DNA of 44,733 nucleotides from Pseudomonadaceae bacterium (lineage in GTDB: Bacteria > Pseudomonadota > Gammaproteobacteria > Pseudomonadales > Pseudomonadaceae), in assembly GCA_019745275.1 (NCBI GenBank), contig JAIETJ010000023.1:1-44733 (forward strand). Direction: 5' to 3'. A model generated the notes under the pieces. It ran no database searches. It saw nothing but the letters and a program-made list of their open reading frames with translations, and was not told the origin of the DNA. A program made the position numbers and the translations under genes. This document shows positions 25,453-34,067 of the stretch, in pieces (positions within the stretch are counted from its first letter, which is position 1; each line of letters starts with the position of its first letter).

Positions 25453-26796
25453 ATGTCGCTGTTTCGCAACGCTTGGCGGCATCGCCCCACCCAGCAGCGG
25501 GTGTGGGCGCTGGCGGCACCTATGATGTTATGCAATCTCTCGGTGCCGCTGGTGACGCTGGTCGACAGCGCTGTGGTCGGTCATTTACCGCATGCCGAGC
25601 AACTGGCCGCGGTGGCGATTGGCGGCAGTTTGTATGGCTTGCTGGTCGGCCTAATGGGTTTTTTGCGCATGGGCACCAGCGGCTTTAGCGCCCAAGCCTG
25701 CGGCCGGGGTGACGGTGCGCTGCTGCGCCAAACCCTGCTGCAAGGTCTGTTGCTGGCGCTTGGCTGGGCCGTGTTAATCGGCCTGCTGAGTTTGCCGTTT
25801 AGCGACCTCGCCCTGAGCTGGATGCAGCCCTCGGCACAACTGGATGAGCTAACCCGCAGCTACTTTCATATCCGCCTGCTCGGCCTGCCTGCCGCACTGG
25901 CCAACTACGCATTAATCGGCTGGTTGCTCGGCAGCCAAAACGCCCGCGCGCCAATGGCCATTATGCTGGCCACCAACTTGCTGAATGCCCTGCTGGCGAT
26001 CGTTTTTGTGCTCGGTTTGGACATGGGCATCCGCGGCGCCGCGCAGGCCTCGGTGGTGGCCGAATACAGCGGCATGTTGCTCGGCTTATGGCTAACCCGC
26101 CGTGCTTTACGGCAGTTTCCCGGCCGCATTAATTGGCCTGCGTTGCGGCACTGGCTGAGTTGGCGGCCGTTACTGGCGTTAAATCGAGACATTTTGATCC
26201 GCACTCTGGCGCTGCATCTGGTGTTCTTCTTAGTCACCCTGCAAGGCACCCGGCTAGGCGACAGCACCGTGGCGGCCAATGCCTTGCTGATCAACGGGCT
26301 GATGCTCAGTGCCTTTGCCTTGGACGGCCTGGCCAATGCCGTCGAAGCACTCTGCGGCCACGCCATCGGCGCCCGCGATGGTTTAGCACTGCGGCGGACG
26401 CTGGTGGTGGCCGGCGGCTGGTCGTTGCTGCTGAGCATGTTATTTGCCGTGACACTGCTGCTCGGCGGCCAAGCATTTATTAATCTGCAGAGCGACATCG
26501 CCAGTGTGCGCGCCGTGGCCTACAGCTACCTGTCCTATCTGGCGGCATTGCCGTTGCTGTCGGTATCCAGCTACCTGCTCGACGGTTTGTTTATCGGCGC
26601 CACCCGCGCCCGCGAAATGCGCGACGCCATGCTCTTGGCCGTGGGCTTGAGTTTGCCGCTGGCCTGGCTGCTCAAAGACTTGGGCAATCACGGCCTGTGG
26701 CTGGCACTGCTGGCCTTTATGCTGCTGCGCAGCCTGACCTTGGCCGGCTTTGCCTGGCGCTTGACGCGCGCCAAGGCGTGGTTGAGCATTGGCTAA
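25453..26796 (+). CDS. dinF: MATE-family efflux transporter, DinF branch
   Basis: 447 residues with twelve hydrophobic segments, after GGAG-ATG at 25453. The opening (WALAAPMMLCNLSVPLVTLVDSAVVGHL, in two parts) is characteristic of the DinF subgroup of MATE proteins, as are GFLRMGTSGFSAQA and GLANAVEALCGHAIGARDG. These antiporters expel drugs, bile-salt-like compounds or oxidants using H+ or Na+; substrates here are unknown. The next gene starts 27 bp downstream, so they probably share a transcript. No SOS box is evident in front. Confidence 0.9.
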   Translation: MSLFRNAWRHRPTQQRVWALAAPMMLCNLSVPLVTLVDSAVVGHLPHAEQLAAVAIGGSLYGLLVGLMGFLRMGTSGFSAQACGRGDGALLRQTLLQGLLLALGWAVLIGLLSLPFSDLALSWMQPSAQLDELTRSYFHIRLLGLPAALANYALIGWLLGSQNARAPMAIMLATNLLNALLAIVFVLGLDMGIRGAAQASVVAEYSGMLLGLWLTRRALRQFPGRINWPALRHWLSWRPLLALNRDILIRTLALHLVFFLVTLQGTRLGDSTVAANALLINGLMLSAFALDGLANAVEALCGHAIGARDGLALRRTLVVAGGWSLLLSMLFAVTLLLGGQAFINLQSDIASVRAVAYSYLSYLAALPLLSVSSYLLDGLFIGATRAREMRDAMLLAVGLSLPLAWLLKDLGNHGLWLALLAFMLLRSLTLAGFAWRLTRAKAWLSIG

Positions 26797-26823
26797 TGCG
26801 TCCCCCTTGCCCACGGAGTTCTC

Positions 26824-27282
26824 ATGGCTCAATCCATTGCCGCGTACCTGCATTACCTGTCGATCTTCGTGCTGTTTGCCCTGCTCAGCGTCGAGCACAT
26901 TCAATTTAAATTGCCGCTGGATTTAAGCCGCGCCCGCAGCCTGGTGATCACCGACATGGCCTACGGCATTTGCGCCGGCGTGGTAGTGGTGACAGGTGCC
27001 GCGCGGGCCATGTGGTACGCCAAAGGGCCGGACTACTACCTGCACAACGGCCTGTTCCACGCCAAGGTTGGTTTGTTCTTACTGATCGCCTTGCTGTCGA
27101 TAGTGCCAACCCTGACCTTTATCCAAATGCGCAAAAGCCTAAAGGCCGGACAACTGCCAGACATCAGCCCGACGCGCGGTAAACAGGTGATTAACTGCAT
27201 CCGTGCACAGCTCTTGCTGCTGTTGTGCATGCCGCTGCTGGCGGTGTTGATGGCCCGTGGCTACGGCATGCTCGGCCACTAG
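26824..27282 (+). CDS. DUF2214-family membrane protein
   Basis: 152 residues; GGAG lies before ATG 26824. Four membrane segments are visible (about 8-26, 42-60, 78-97, 124-145). Polar or aromatic residues within or near them, such as H10, H25 and the AMWYAKGPDYYLHN loop with HAKVGLF, are characteristic of DUF2214. The family has no established function; some members occur next to redox or metal genes. It is wedged between the MATE transporter and a multicopper oxidase. Only 65 bp separate it from the oxidase, and those bases contain a CueR-like promoter. Confidence 0.85.
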   Translation: MAQSIAAYLHYLSIFVLFALLSVEHIQFKLPLDLSRARSLVITDMAYGICAGVVVVTGAARAMWYAKGPDYYLHNGLFHAKVGLFLLIALLSIVPTLTFIQMRKSLKAGQLPDISPTRGKQVINCIRAQLLLLLCMPLLAVLMARGYGMLGH

Positions 27283-27284
27283 GC

Positions 27285-27315
27285 TTGACCTTGCCACAGT
27301 GGCAAGCATGAACCT
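27285..27315 (+). promoter_or_regulatory. CueR-type (MerR-family) copper-responsive promoter
   Basis: The -35 is TTGACC (27285-27290) and the -10 position is GAACCT (27310-27315). The spacer is 19 bp, the stretched spacing characteristic of MerR-regulated promoters. The spacer contains the dyad TTGCCA-CAG-TGGCAA (27291-27305), extended to CTTGCCA/TGGCAAG. The E. coli copA promoter has the same layout, TTGACC, 19 bp and TAACCT. The downstream gene is a multicopper oxidase, a standard CueR target. No cueR gene is in the window. Confidence 0.82.
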
Positions 27316-27347
27316 ATGCGCCTGCAGTTCAGCTTTGGAGAAAATCG

Positions 27348-28856
27348 ATGATCCGTCGCACCTTCCTCACCCGTGCCCTCGGCGTCGGTGGCTTGGCACT
27401 GCTGCCCGGCTGGTTACGCGCCGAGCCAAACCAACATGCCATGCACGACATGGCCTCGATGGGCGATATGCCGGGCATGGATCACAGCCTGCACGCCGCG
27501 CCGAAACTGGCCGCCGCTGATGCTTTACCCCGTGGCATGGCCTTACGCGAATTGCCCAAACTGGCCAACCGCAGCAACCAGCCCGGAGTATTTAGCGGCG
27601 AGCTGATTGCTGCGCCAACCCAGGTTGAGCTGCTGGCCGGCCAACCCAGCACCTTTTGGGCCTATAACGGCACCCTGCCCGGCCCGCTGATCGAAGTGCG
27701 CGAAGGCGATCGGGTGCAAATTCGCTTTATCAACCGCCTCAGTCAACCCAGCACCATCCACTGGCACGGCCTGCCGGTGCCACCCGAGCAAGACGGCAAC
27801 CCCCACGACCCAGTGCCAGCCGGTGGCGAGCGCACCTATACGTTCAGCTTACCCAAGGGCAGCGCCGGCACTTACTGGTATCACCCGCATCCGCACGGTC
27901 ACACCGCCGAACAAGTGTTCCGTGGCTTGGCCGGGGCCTTTATCGTGGGCGCCGCCGATGATCCACTGGCGGCTATTGCCGAGCGGCATTTGCTAATCTC
28001 TGACCTCAAGTTGAATGCCGATGGCAGCATCCCTGACAACGACAGCAACGACTGGATGAACGGCCGCGAAGGCCAGTTTGTGCTGATCAACGGCCAGCAC
28101 CAGCCGACTATTGCGCTGCACGGGCCCGAACGCTGGCGCATCTGGAACGCCTGCAGTGCGCGCTACCTGAAACTGTCGCTGGGCGGCCATAAAGTCAGTT
28201 TGGTTGGCACCGATGGCGGCCTGATCGAGCAGGCGCAAGAGCTGCAAGAAATCCTTCTGGCCCCGGCCGAGCGCATCGAGCTGATCGTCCAGCCGCGCGC
28301 CACAGGCGGCCATGTGGCGCTGACCGCCGAGGTCTATGACCGTAATAAAATGGGCAGTGTCGCCGCCGAAAGTGTCATCACCCTAGCGCACGTCAACCTC
28401 GCCAGCGGCACGCCCGCCAAGCTGCCCGCGCTCCTGCGCAGCATTCCCGCGCTCGGCCCGAGCACGGCCGACAAGCGCGTGGTCTTCAGCGAGAACATGC
28501 GCATGGACAACGGCCAGCATCAGATGGATTTTCTGGTCAACGGCAAGGCCTTCGACATGCAGCGCGTCGACCTCACCAGCCAGCTCGGCGAAGTCGAGCT
28601 ATGGGAACTGGTCAACGACTCACACATGGATCACCCCTTCCATATCCACGGCTGCCAGTTTCAGGTCATCGAACATGAACTCAACGGGGTGAAAACCCCG
28701 GCGGCCTATCGCGCTTGGAAAGACACCGTCAACCTACGCCCACGGGAAACCGTGCGAGTGAAAATGGCCCAACCCTTCAAGGGCCTGCGCATGTACCACT
28801 GCCATATTCTTGAGCATGAAGACCAAGGAATGATGGCGATGCTTGAGGTGACTTGA
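27348..28856 (+). CDS. Tat-exported multicopper oxidase
   Basis: 502 residues with a twin-arginine signal (RRTFLTRALGVGG, 3-15). A Met/His-rich segment follows at 30-49 (HAMHDMASMGDMPGMDH), resembling copper-binding Met motifs. The four copper motifs are complete: HWHG (138-141), HPHPHGH (179-185), HPFHIHG (429-435) and HCHILEHEDQGMM (484-496). Predicted type-1 ligands are H429, C485, H490 and M495. It is related to CueO/CopA oxidases that turn Cu(I) into the less toxic Cu(II) in the periplasm; manganese or phenol oxidation cannot be excluded. It is driven by a CueR-type promoter just upstream and ended by a long hairpin shared with the convergent transporter gene. Confidence 0.93.
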   Translation: MIRRTFLTRALGVGGLALLPGWLRAEPNQHAMHDMASMGDMPGMDHSLHAAPKLAAADALPRGMALRELPKLANRSNQPGVFSGELIAAPTQVELLAGQPSTFWAYNGTLPGPLIEVREGDRVQIRFINRLSQPSTIHWHGLPVPPEQDGNPHDPVPAGGERTYTFSLPKGSAGTYWYHPHPHGHTAEQVFRGLAGAFIVGAADDPLAAIAERHLLISDLKLNADGSIPDNDSNDWMNGREGQFVLINGQHQPTIALHGPERWRIWNACSARYLKLSLGGHKVSLVGTDGGLIEQAQELQEILLAPAERIELIVQPRATGGHVALTAEVYDRNKMGSVAAESVITLAHVNLASGTPAKLPALLRSIPALGPSTADKRVVFSENMRMDNGQHQMDFLVNGKAFDMQRVDLTSQLGEVELWELVNDSHMDHPFHIHGCQFQVIEHELNGVKTPAAYRAWKDTVNLRPRETVRVKMAQPFKGLRMYHCHILEHEDQGMMAMLEVT

Positions 28857-28908
28857 GCCAGCCCAGCACTCGGCTATAGCCCCGCACGTGCATGAGGTTT
28901 TATCTGCG

Positions 28909-28947
28909 CAGCACACTGCGCCACCTTGCCGGTGGCGCAGTGTGCTG
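28909..28947. terminator. bidirectional 17-bp-stem terminator between convergent genes
   Basis: A 17-base arm (28909-28925, starting CAGCACACTG) pairs perfectly with 28931-28947 around a 5-base loop. It lies between the oxidase stop and the transporter stop, touching the latter. T-runs are weak on both sides, but the stem is very stable. Confidence 0.7.
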
Positions 28948-30105
28948 TTAGCGCCCTAACGAGGCAATGCACGGGGAGACAAACAAGTTGCCACGATAGG
29001 CGCCAGCCAAGGTCTTGCTTGCCACGATTAACCACAGCATTACCAACATCAGCACCAAACCGCTGCCGAACCAGGCAAAGAACTGCATGTGCAGGGTCTC
29101 GCCCAGCTTCAGCGTGACCAAGGCATACACCCCCAACGGGAAGGTAAACCCCCACCAACCAAGGTTGAATGGGATGCCTTCTTTGATGTAACGCAGGGTG
29201 ATAACGATCGCCAGCAGCATCCACCACAAGCCCAAGCCCCAGAACAAAATCCCGCTAATCAGGCCAATCCCTTGGGCCACTTCGCCAATCCTGGCCATGC
29301 CCTGCGCGGCAAAGATCGCCGGGGCATCCGCGCCCATCAGCAACATGCCCAGCGCCCCGGTGCTAATCGGCCCGAGGGACAACCAGCTGGATGCCGCCAT
29401 GTTCTCGTGCGGCAATTTGTGCAGCGCCATGCGCAGCAGCAAAATCACCAACACGCTCAGCGCCACCGGCACCGAGTAGGCCCACAACACATAGCTGGTA
29501 ATCAGCATCGTAAATTGCGCGCTGGCATCGGTCAGGTGCGGCGCCAACAAGCCACCGCTGGCGGCAGCCACTTCGGCGGCCACCACGGGCAACAACCACA
29601 CGGCGGTCATTTGATCGATGCTGTGGCTTTGCCGGGTAAACATCATAAAGGGGATAAGTACACCGCAGCCCAACGCCATAGCCACATCGAGCCACCACAG
29701 TGCTTCGGCCAACGGAATAACTCCCACGCCCCAGCGCGGCAGGCCAAACACGATAAAACCGTTAATGATGGTCGCCAACCCCATCGGAATGGTGCCAAAA
29801 AACATCGAGACGATGGAGTGCCCGAAAATCTGCTTAGCCTCGTCGAAAAACAATATCCAGCGCCCCGCATACAAGACGCTGAACAGCATAAACAGGCCAA
29901 TATTGAACAGCCACAACGCCTCCGCGATGCGGTACATCCCGGGAATGGCAAAGGGCAACTGGGCCAAGGCCAGCGCCAAGATACCGGTGCCCATGGTGGC
30001 GGCAAACCAATTGGGGGTGAATTGCCGAATCGCTTCACGCGGGCAGGTTAAAGCCGTCAAAGGCTTTGCACCCCACGCTATCGCGGTAAATCTGGTTTCG
30101 TTCAT
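28948..30105 (-). CDS. TDT-family transporter (tellurite/C4-dicarboxylate/sulfite, SLAC1-TehA fold)
   Basis: 385 residues from ATG 30105 with AGGAG at seven bases; the open frame to 30141 lacks such a site. Ten membrane helices are predicted. The opening FTPNWFAATMGTGILALAL is the family signature, with FFGTIPMGLATI and the NLGWWGFTFPLGVYAL segment near the C-terminus. TDT proteins include TehA, MAE1 malate permease, SSU1 sulfite pump and SLAC1 anion channels. Sulfite or another small anion is possible, but the substrate cannot be assigned. No regulator gene is adjacent. An inverted repeat of CAGATAA lies about 70-95 bp upstream of the start. Confidence 0.88.
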   Translation of the reverse strand: MNETRFTAIAWGAKPLTALTCPREAIRQFTPNWFAATMGTGILALALAQLPFAIPGMYRIAEALWLFNIGLFMLFSVLYAGRWILFFDEAKQIFGHSIVSMFFGTIPMGLATIINGFIVFGLPRWGVGVIPLAEALWWLDVAMALGCGVLIPFMMFTRQSHSIDQMTAVWLLPVVAAEVAAASGGLLAPHLTDASAQFTMLITSYVLWAYSVPVALSVLVILLLRMALHKLPHENMAASSWLSLGPISTGALGMLLMGADAPAIFAAQGMARIGEVAQGIGLISGILFWGLGLWWMLLAIVITLRYIKEGIPFNLGWWGFTFPLGVYALVTLKLGETLHMQFFAWFGSGLVLMLVMLWLIVASKTLAGAYRGNLFVSPCIASLGR

Positions 30106-30173
30106 GACGTTCTCCTGCACAGCGCATTGGTTAATCTGCACTTAGCCTGGGTTAACGTCGGTGATTTTAAAAA

Positions 30174-30199
30174 CAGATAATTCCGATGGGCCTTATCTG
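30174..30199. promoter_or_regulatory. CAGATAA inverted repeat upstream of the TDT transporter
   Basis: CAGATAA (30174-30180) and TTATCTG (30193-30199) form a perfect 7-base inverted repeat with a 12-base gap. A third CAGATAA occurs at 30273-30279. This could be an operator for the TDT gene. The remaining 353-bp spacer (30106-30458) holds only the terminator at 30379-30420 and no gene that I see. Confidence 0.35.
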
Positions 30200-30378
30200 C
30201 GTTTCAGGTATCAAAGGCAAAAAATAACGATTTAGTCGATTAATCCTGCATGACGCAGAGGACATGGTCGGGCAGATAAACCGCGCCACTGAAACCCGAT
30301 AGCGATTTGAGCATCAGCACTGGCGCATGCCACTCGGCGGCAGTTGACGAGGGCGGATACGTGCAATCAGCAGCCGAT

Positions 30379-30420
30379 AAAAAACAGGGCCTATGACTAT
30401 TGCGACAGTCACAGGCCCTG
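30379..30420 (-). terminator. rho-independent terminator of the repeat-built membrane protein gene
   Basis: CAGGGCCT (30385-30392) pairs with AGGCCCTG (30413-30420), with an inner TGACT/AGTCA stem. On the minus strand the stem is followed by TTTTTT. It lies 39 bases after the stop of the gene at 30459-31217. Confidence 0.85.
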
Positions 30421-30458
30421 CAGTTTTATTACTATTTAGGTCAATCGCCGCGACTCAC

Positions 30459-31217
30459 TCAGGCCGCATCAGCCATACGCGGCTCAATAGTGCGCGGTTT
30501 GTGGTAATAGCTGGCAAAGCCCACCAGCACCACCAGTACCGCAGCCAACACCAGCGAGGAGCCGACGGTGCCAAAGTCCAGGCCGCCTTGCTCGTGGGTT
30601 TTGGTCATAAAGTCGCCAATATTGGCGCCCAGCGGACGCGTCAAGACGAAGGCCAGCCAGAACAGCAGTACGCTGGATATTTTCGTATAGAACTTGAGCA
30701 GTACGATCACGCCAATCACCGAACCAATCAGCAGTGCGCCACCGGCAAAGCCCAGGCCCGAGTCGTCGGCTAGGTAATCGCCCAGCGCGGTGCCCAAGGT
30801 GTTGGAGATCAGAATCGCGGTCCAATAAAACAGCTCGCCCTTGGTGCTGTGGATATTGTCCACCGACAGGCTTTTTTCACTGAAGTGCCAGATGGTGAAA
30901 ATCGTCACCAGCATGGCGATCAGGATCATCGAACCGCCGGCGTAACCCAAGCCTAGGGTACGGTCCATAAAGTCCGAAATGGTGGTGCCCGCCGTGCTGG
31001 TGGACAAAATCACAATCCAATAAAGGATTGGGTTATGGCCTTTCGAGAACAGTTGCAGAGCCAGAGTCACCAGAAAAACGCTAATCAGCAGCAGCGAGCT
31101 GAGCGCATAACCGATGTCGAGGGTCATCGACAATAAATCGCCGGCGGTCTCGCCTAGCGTGGTGGCGCAGATTTTCATCACCCAAAAAGCTAGGGTGATT
31201 TGCGGAAGTTTATTCAT
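30459..31217 (-). CDS. COG4705-like membrane protein made of four internal repeats
   Basis: 252 residues, about eight membrane segments, with a short basic C-terminal tail. Four copies of one unit are visible at about 11-45, 66-100, 131-165 and 186-224. Each has the pattern [FY]W, then LG/AG, then [GS]D, then LG[YF]...S..L[IL]. Each repeat keeps an Asp at the same place (D27, D82, D147, D202). The repeat periods are 55, 65 and 55 residues, which suggests a duplicated two-repeat unit. It resembles proteins grouped as COG4705 (uncharacterised membrane protein); no function is known to me. It has its own terminator and reads in the same direction as speA but is separated from it by speA's terminator. 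Confidence 0.85.
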   Translation of the reverse strand: MNKLPQITLAFWVMKICATTLGETAGDLLSMTLDIGYALSSLLLISVFLVTLALQLFSKGHNPILYWIVILSTSTAGTTISDFMDRTLGLGYAGGSMILIAMLVTIFTIWHFSEKSLSVDNIHSTKGELFYWTAILISNTLGTALGDYLADDSGLGFAGGALLIGSVIGVIVLLKFYTKISSVLLFWLAFVLTRPLGANIGDFMTKTHEQGGLDFGTVGSSLVLAAVLVVLVGFASYYHKPRTIEPRMADAA

Positions 31218-31373
31218 GGGCGGCGGTGTCCTAATGCGAGAGTCGTCGTTTTTTGAAACTCAGCTGCAAGCACGCTCAGCGCAACCTGTATCTGAATGTA
31301 TCAACCGAATCAGGATGCGCTGCATTAGGTAAAAAAATTGTCAATGAGCGACGCAAGCGCATTAGAAATGCAA

Positions 31374-31405
31374 CTGCAAAAAAAACCGCCGGTTAGGGCG
31401 GTTTT
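31374..31405 (-). terminator. rho-independent terminator of speA
   Basis: AAAACCGCC (31382-31390) pairs with GGCGGTTTT (31397-31405). On the minus strand the stem runs into a tract of eight T. It lies 67 bases beyond the speA stop. The remaining spacer up to the start of the membrane protein gene at 31217 shows no gene. Confidence 0.9.
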
Positions 31406-31471
31406 GCTAACGCAGCGATAGAGACCTCAACTAAACCAGTCTTGGCTGGACTTGGCCCAACTGGACCGACC

Positions 31472-33385
31472 TTAGCTGGACAGATAGGACGAGCGTGTCA
31501 GCCCCAACCGCAGCGCATCCAGATACTGCGCACGCTCGCCGGTACCGAGGGCGGCGCTGGCGACTTTGTCGCGGTAGTGGTTCATCAGTTCTTCTGGCGA
31601 CAAGTGCACGTAGCGCAGCATGTCTTCGATGGTGTCGTGGGTTTCGACGCCGCCGTGGTACACGCTGCCGTCGCTATTCTGGTAGATATTCACCGAGTCG
31701 GTGTCGCCGAACAGGTTGTGCATATCGCCGAGAATTTCTTGGTAGGCACCGACCAAAAAGATCCCTAGCAAGTAGTCCTCACCCTCGCGCACTTCGTGTA
31801 CCGGCAGGCTGGTTTCGATGCTTTGCTCGTCGACGTACTGCTTGATCTTGCCATCCGAGTCGCAGGTCAAATCCTGCAGCACGGCGCGCCGTAGCGGCTC
31901 TTCGTCGAGGCGATGCAGCGGCAGAATCGGCAGCACTTGGCCAATCGCCCAGGTGTCCGGCAGGCTCTGGAACACCGAAAAATTGCAAATGTACTTGTCG
32001 GCGAGCTTGTCGTTCAGCTCGTCGAGCACTTGGCGATGGGAGCGCTGGCGAGCTTTCAGCGAGTTATGCAAACGCCGGCACACGGCGAAGTAGCACTGCT
32101 CGGCCAGGGCTTTTTCGCTCAGGCTAAGCTTGCCATCGGCGTATTGGCTGGCCACATCGCTCATGTAGTGGGTGGCGCGCCAGTAAGTTTCGGTGACCAT
32201 CTCGATGTCGGTCGGGCCGAGCAGTTCGACCAGATAACGCACGGTCTCGGGCAGACTGGTGACGTCTTCGATTTTCGGTATTTCGTCGTTGTGCTTCTCC
32301 ACATCGGTGACCTGCACCACCAGCATGGCGTGGTGTGCGGTCAGCGAGCGGCCGCTCTCGGAGAAAATATGCGGGTGCGGCAAGGCTTGTGCATCGCAGA
32401 ACTCTTTGAGCATGCCGACCACCACGCCGGCGTAGTCGTCCATGTCGTAGTTGATCGAGCTGGCGTTACGCGAATGGGTGCCGTCGTAGTCGACGCCCAA
32501 ACCGCCACCGACGTCGATGTGATCGACCGGCAAGCCGAGGCTGCGCAGTTCGCCGTAGTAACGAATAGCCTCTTTGAAGCCGTGCTGGTAATCGGCCAAG
32601 TTGGCGATCTGCGAGCCCATATGAAAGTGCAGCAGACGGATGCCTTGATCCAGCCCGGCCTCGCGAAAACGCCCAACCACCGACAACAACTGCGCAGCGG
32701 ACAAACCAAACTTGGACTTCTCGCCGCCGGTGTCGGCCCACTTGCTCGAGGCCAACGACGACAAGCGCACGCGCAAGCCGATCTGCGGGGCGACCTTAAG
32801 CTCGGCGGCCTCGTCGATCACCAACTGCACTTCCGACTCTTTCTCGATGACGATAAACACGTTGTGACCAAGCTTCTGGCCGATCAACGCCAAGCGAATA
32901 AACTCGCGGTCTTTATAGCCGTTGCAGACGATGGTGCCGCCCTTGGGGGCCAGCGCCAGCACGGCCAGCAGCTCAGGCTTGGAGCCAGCTTCCAGGCCGA
33001 TCGAGACGTTCTGGGTGGCAATGATGCTTTCGATCACCGCCTCTTGCTGGTTGACCTTGATCGGGTACAGCGCGGTGTAACAACTCTGGTATTCCAGCCG
33101 AGCAATATTGCTGTCAAAGGCGCCGGTAAGCTGGCGCACACGGTCTTGCAGGATGTCTGGGAAGCGCACCAGCAAAGGCAGCGACAGACCGGTTTTACGC
33201 AATTCACTGACCTGTTCATACAGATCAATCGGCGCGCTCTGCGGGCCGTTCGGACGCACTTCAACGCGCCCCGCATCACTGATCGCGAAGTAACCCGCGC
33301 CCCAGTTACGAATGCCATACACGCTGCGGCTGTCCGCTGCGGTCCATTGGCTGCCGTCATCTTTGCGTGTGCGTCGTACTGGCAT
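31472..33385 (-). CDS. speA: biosynthetic arginine decarboxylase
   Basis: 637 residues, the usual length of SpeA, a PLP enzyme of fold III that converts arginine to agmatine for putrescine and spermidine synthesis. The PLP lysine is K110 in [10 protein letters not shown]. Other conserved segments are [10 protein letters not shown], the glycine-rich phosphate site [25 protein letters not shown] and the C-terminal [19 protein letters not shown]. The ATG at 33385 has AGGA upstream. It is first in the PA4839-like conserved block, transcribed leftwards alone after SUI1 (117 bp spacer), with a strong terminator. Confidence 0.97.
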   Translation of the reverse strand: MPVRRTRKDDGSQWTAADSRSVYGIRNWGAGYFAISDAGRVEVRPNGPQSAPIDLYEQVSELRKTGLSLPLLVRFPDILQDRVRQLTGAFDSNIARLEYQSCYTALYPIKVNQQEAVIESIIATQNVSIGLEAGSKPELLAVLALAPKGGTIVCNGYKDREFIRLALIGQKLGHNVFIVIEKESEVQLVIDEAAELKVAPQIGLRVRLSSLASSKWADTGGEKSKFGLSAAQLLSVVGRFREAGLDQGIRLLHFHMGSQIANLADYQHGFKEAIRYYGELRSLGLPVDHIDVGGGLGVDYDGTHSRNASSINYDMDDYAGVVVGMLKEFCDAQALPHPHIFSESGRSLTAHHAMLVVQVTDVEKHNDEIPKIEDVTSLPETVRYLVELLGPTDIEMVTETYWRATHYMSDVASQYADGKLSLSEKALAEQCYFAVCRRLHNSLKARQRSHRQVLDELNDKLADKYICNFSVFQSLPDTWAIGQVLPILPLHRLDEEPLRRAVLQDLTCDSDGKIKQYVDEQSIETSLPVHEVREGEDYLLGIFLVGAYQEILGDMHNLFGDTDSVNIYQNSDGSVYHGGVETHDTIEDMLRYVHLSPEELMNHYRDKVASAALGTGERAQYLDALRLGLTRSSYLSS

Positions 33386-33502
33386 TGAAGTATTCCTGTA
33401 AAAAGGGCTTTGCCGCCTCTGCCAAACAGCCTAGCGGACGAACATGACGTTTACCGCACAATAAACTGCGCAGCCCGTCAGTAGGTGTATTCAAGCGGCG
33501 TG

Positions 33503-33874
33503 CTAACCGCCGGACTTCTTCGCTTTAAAACCGCGTGCGATCAGCTCGCTGAGCAGCAATTCAACGTGATCGCCTTGAATCTCGATGACCCCGTCTTTCA
33601 GCGCACCGCCACAGCCGCAGCGTTTCTTCAGGGCCGTGGCCAGCGCCGTTAAGTCATCCAAAGCCAGCGGTACGCCAGTGATAGTACTCACCGTCTTGCC
33701 GCCACGACCTTTGCTTTCGCGGCGCACCCGGGCGATGCCGTCACCGTCGGGAATCAGCGTGGCTTTGCAGATGCAGGCATCTTGCGGCTGGCTGCAAGCG
33801 GGGCAATGCCGGCCACTGTCGGTGGAATACACCAAGCCACCGAGGGCGGCAAAGGATGAACTTTTTTTCTGCAT
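33503..33874 (-). CDS. yciH: SUI1/eIF1-like translation factor YciH
   Basis: 123 residues from ATG 33874 (GAGG at nine bases); the open frame back to 34033 is rejected because it lacks family similarity. The N-terminal part has a Cys-rich segment (HCPACSQPQDACIC) that could bind metal. The SUI1 fold follows, with GRGGKTVSTITG, LKKRCGCGGALKDG and IEIQGDH. YciH resembles eukaryotic eIF1 and can influence start-site selection in vitro; its cellular role in bacteria is debated. It lies between speA and the NUDIX gene, as in PAO1 (PA4840). Confidence 0.93.
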   Translation of the reverse strand: MQKKSSSFAALGGLVYSTDSGRHCPACSQPQDACICKATLIPDGDGIARVRRESKGRGGKTVSTITGVPLALDDLTALATALKKRCGCGGALKDGVIEIQGDHVELLLSELIARGFKAKKSGG

Positions 33875-34067
33875 TGGGCAGGACCTCAAGGGCCAGATAA
33901 GCGATAAGCCAGGCAACAACAAAGGCTCAAGGGCGCGCAGTGTAACGGCAAAAAAGCACCTTGCTAATAGCCCTTTTGCGCCATTAAACGCCGGATTGGC
34001 GACCTCTATTGGCCAGCGTGCAGCATCGTGCACAGTGGCGTAAAAAGATCCGGCACAGCAAGCCAGT

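Noticed and set aside
29089..30051. Plus-strand open frame of 320 codons opposite the TDT transporter
   Set aside because: It is very rich in Gln, His and Pro, with no recognisable domain; the minus strand encodes a convincing ten-helix transporter over the same bases.
31913..33388. Long plus-strand open frame (491 codons) opposite speA
   Set aside because: It is fully antisense to a clear arginine decarboxylase, has no family motifs, and its His/Gln/Val-rich composition is that of a shadow frame in GC-biased DNA.
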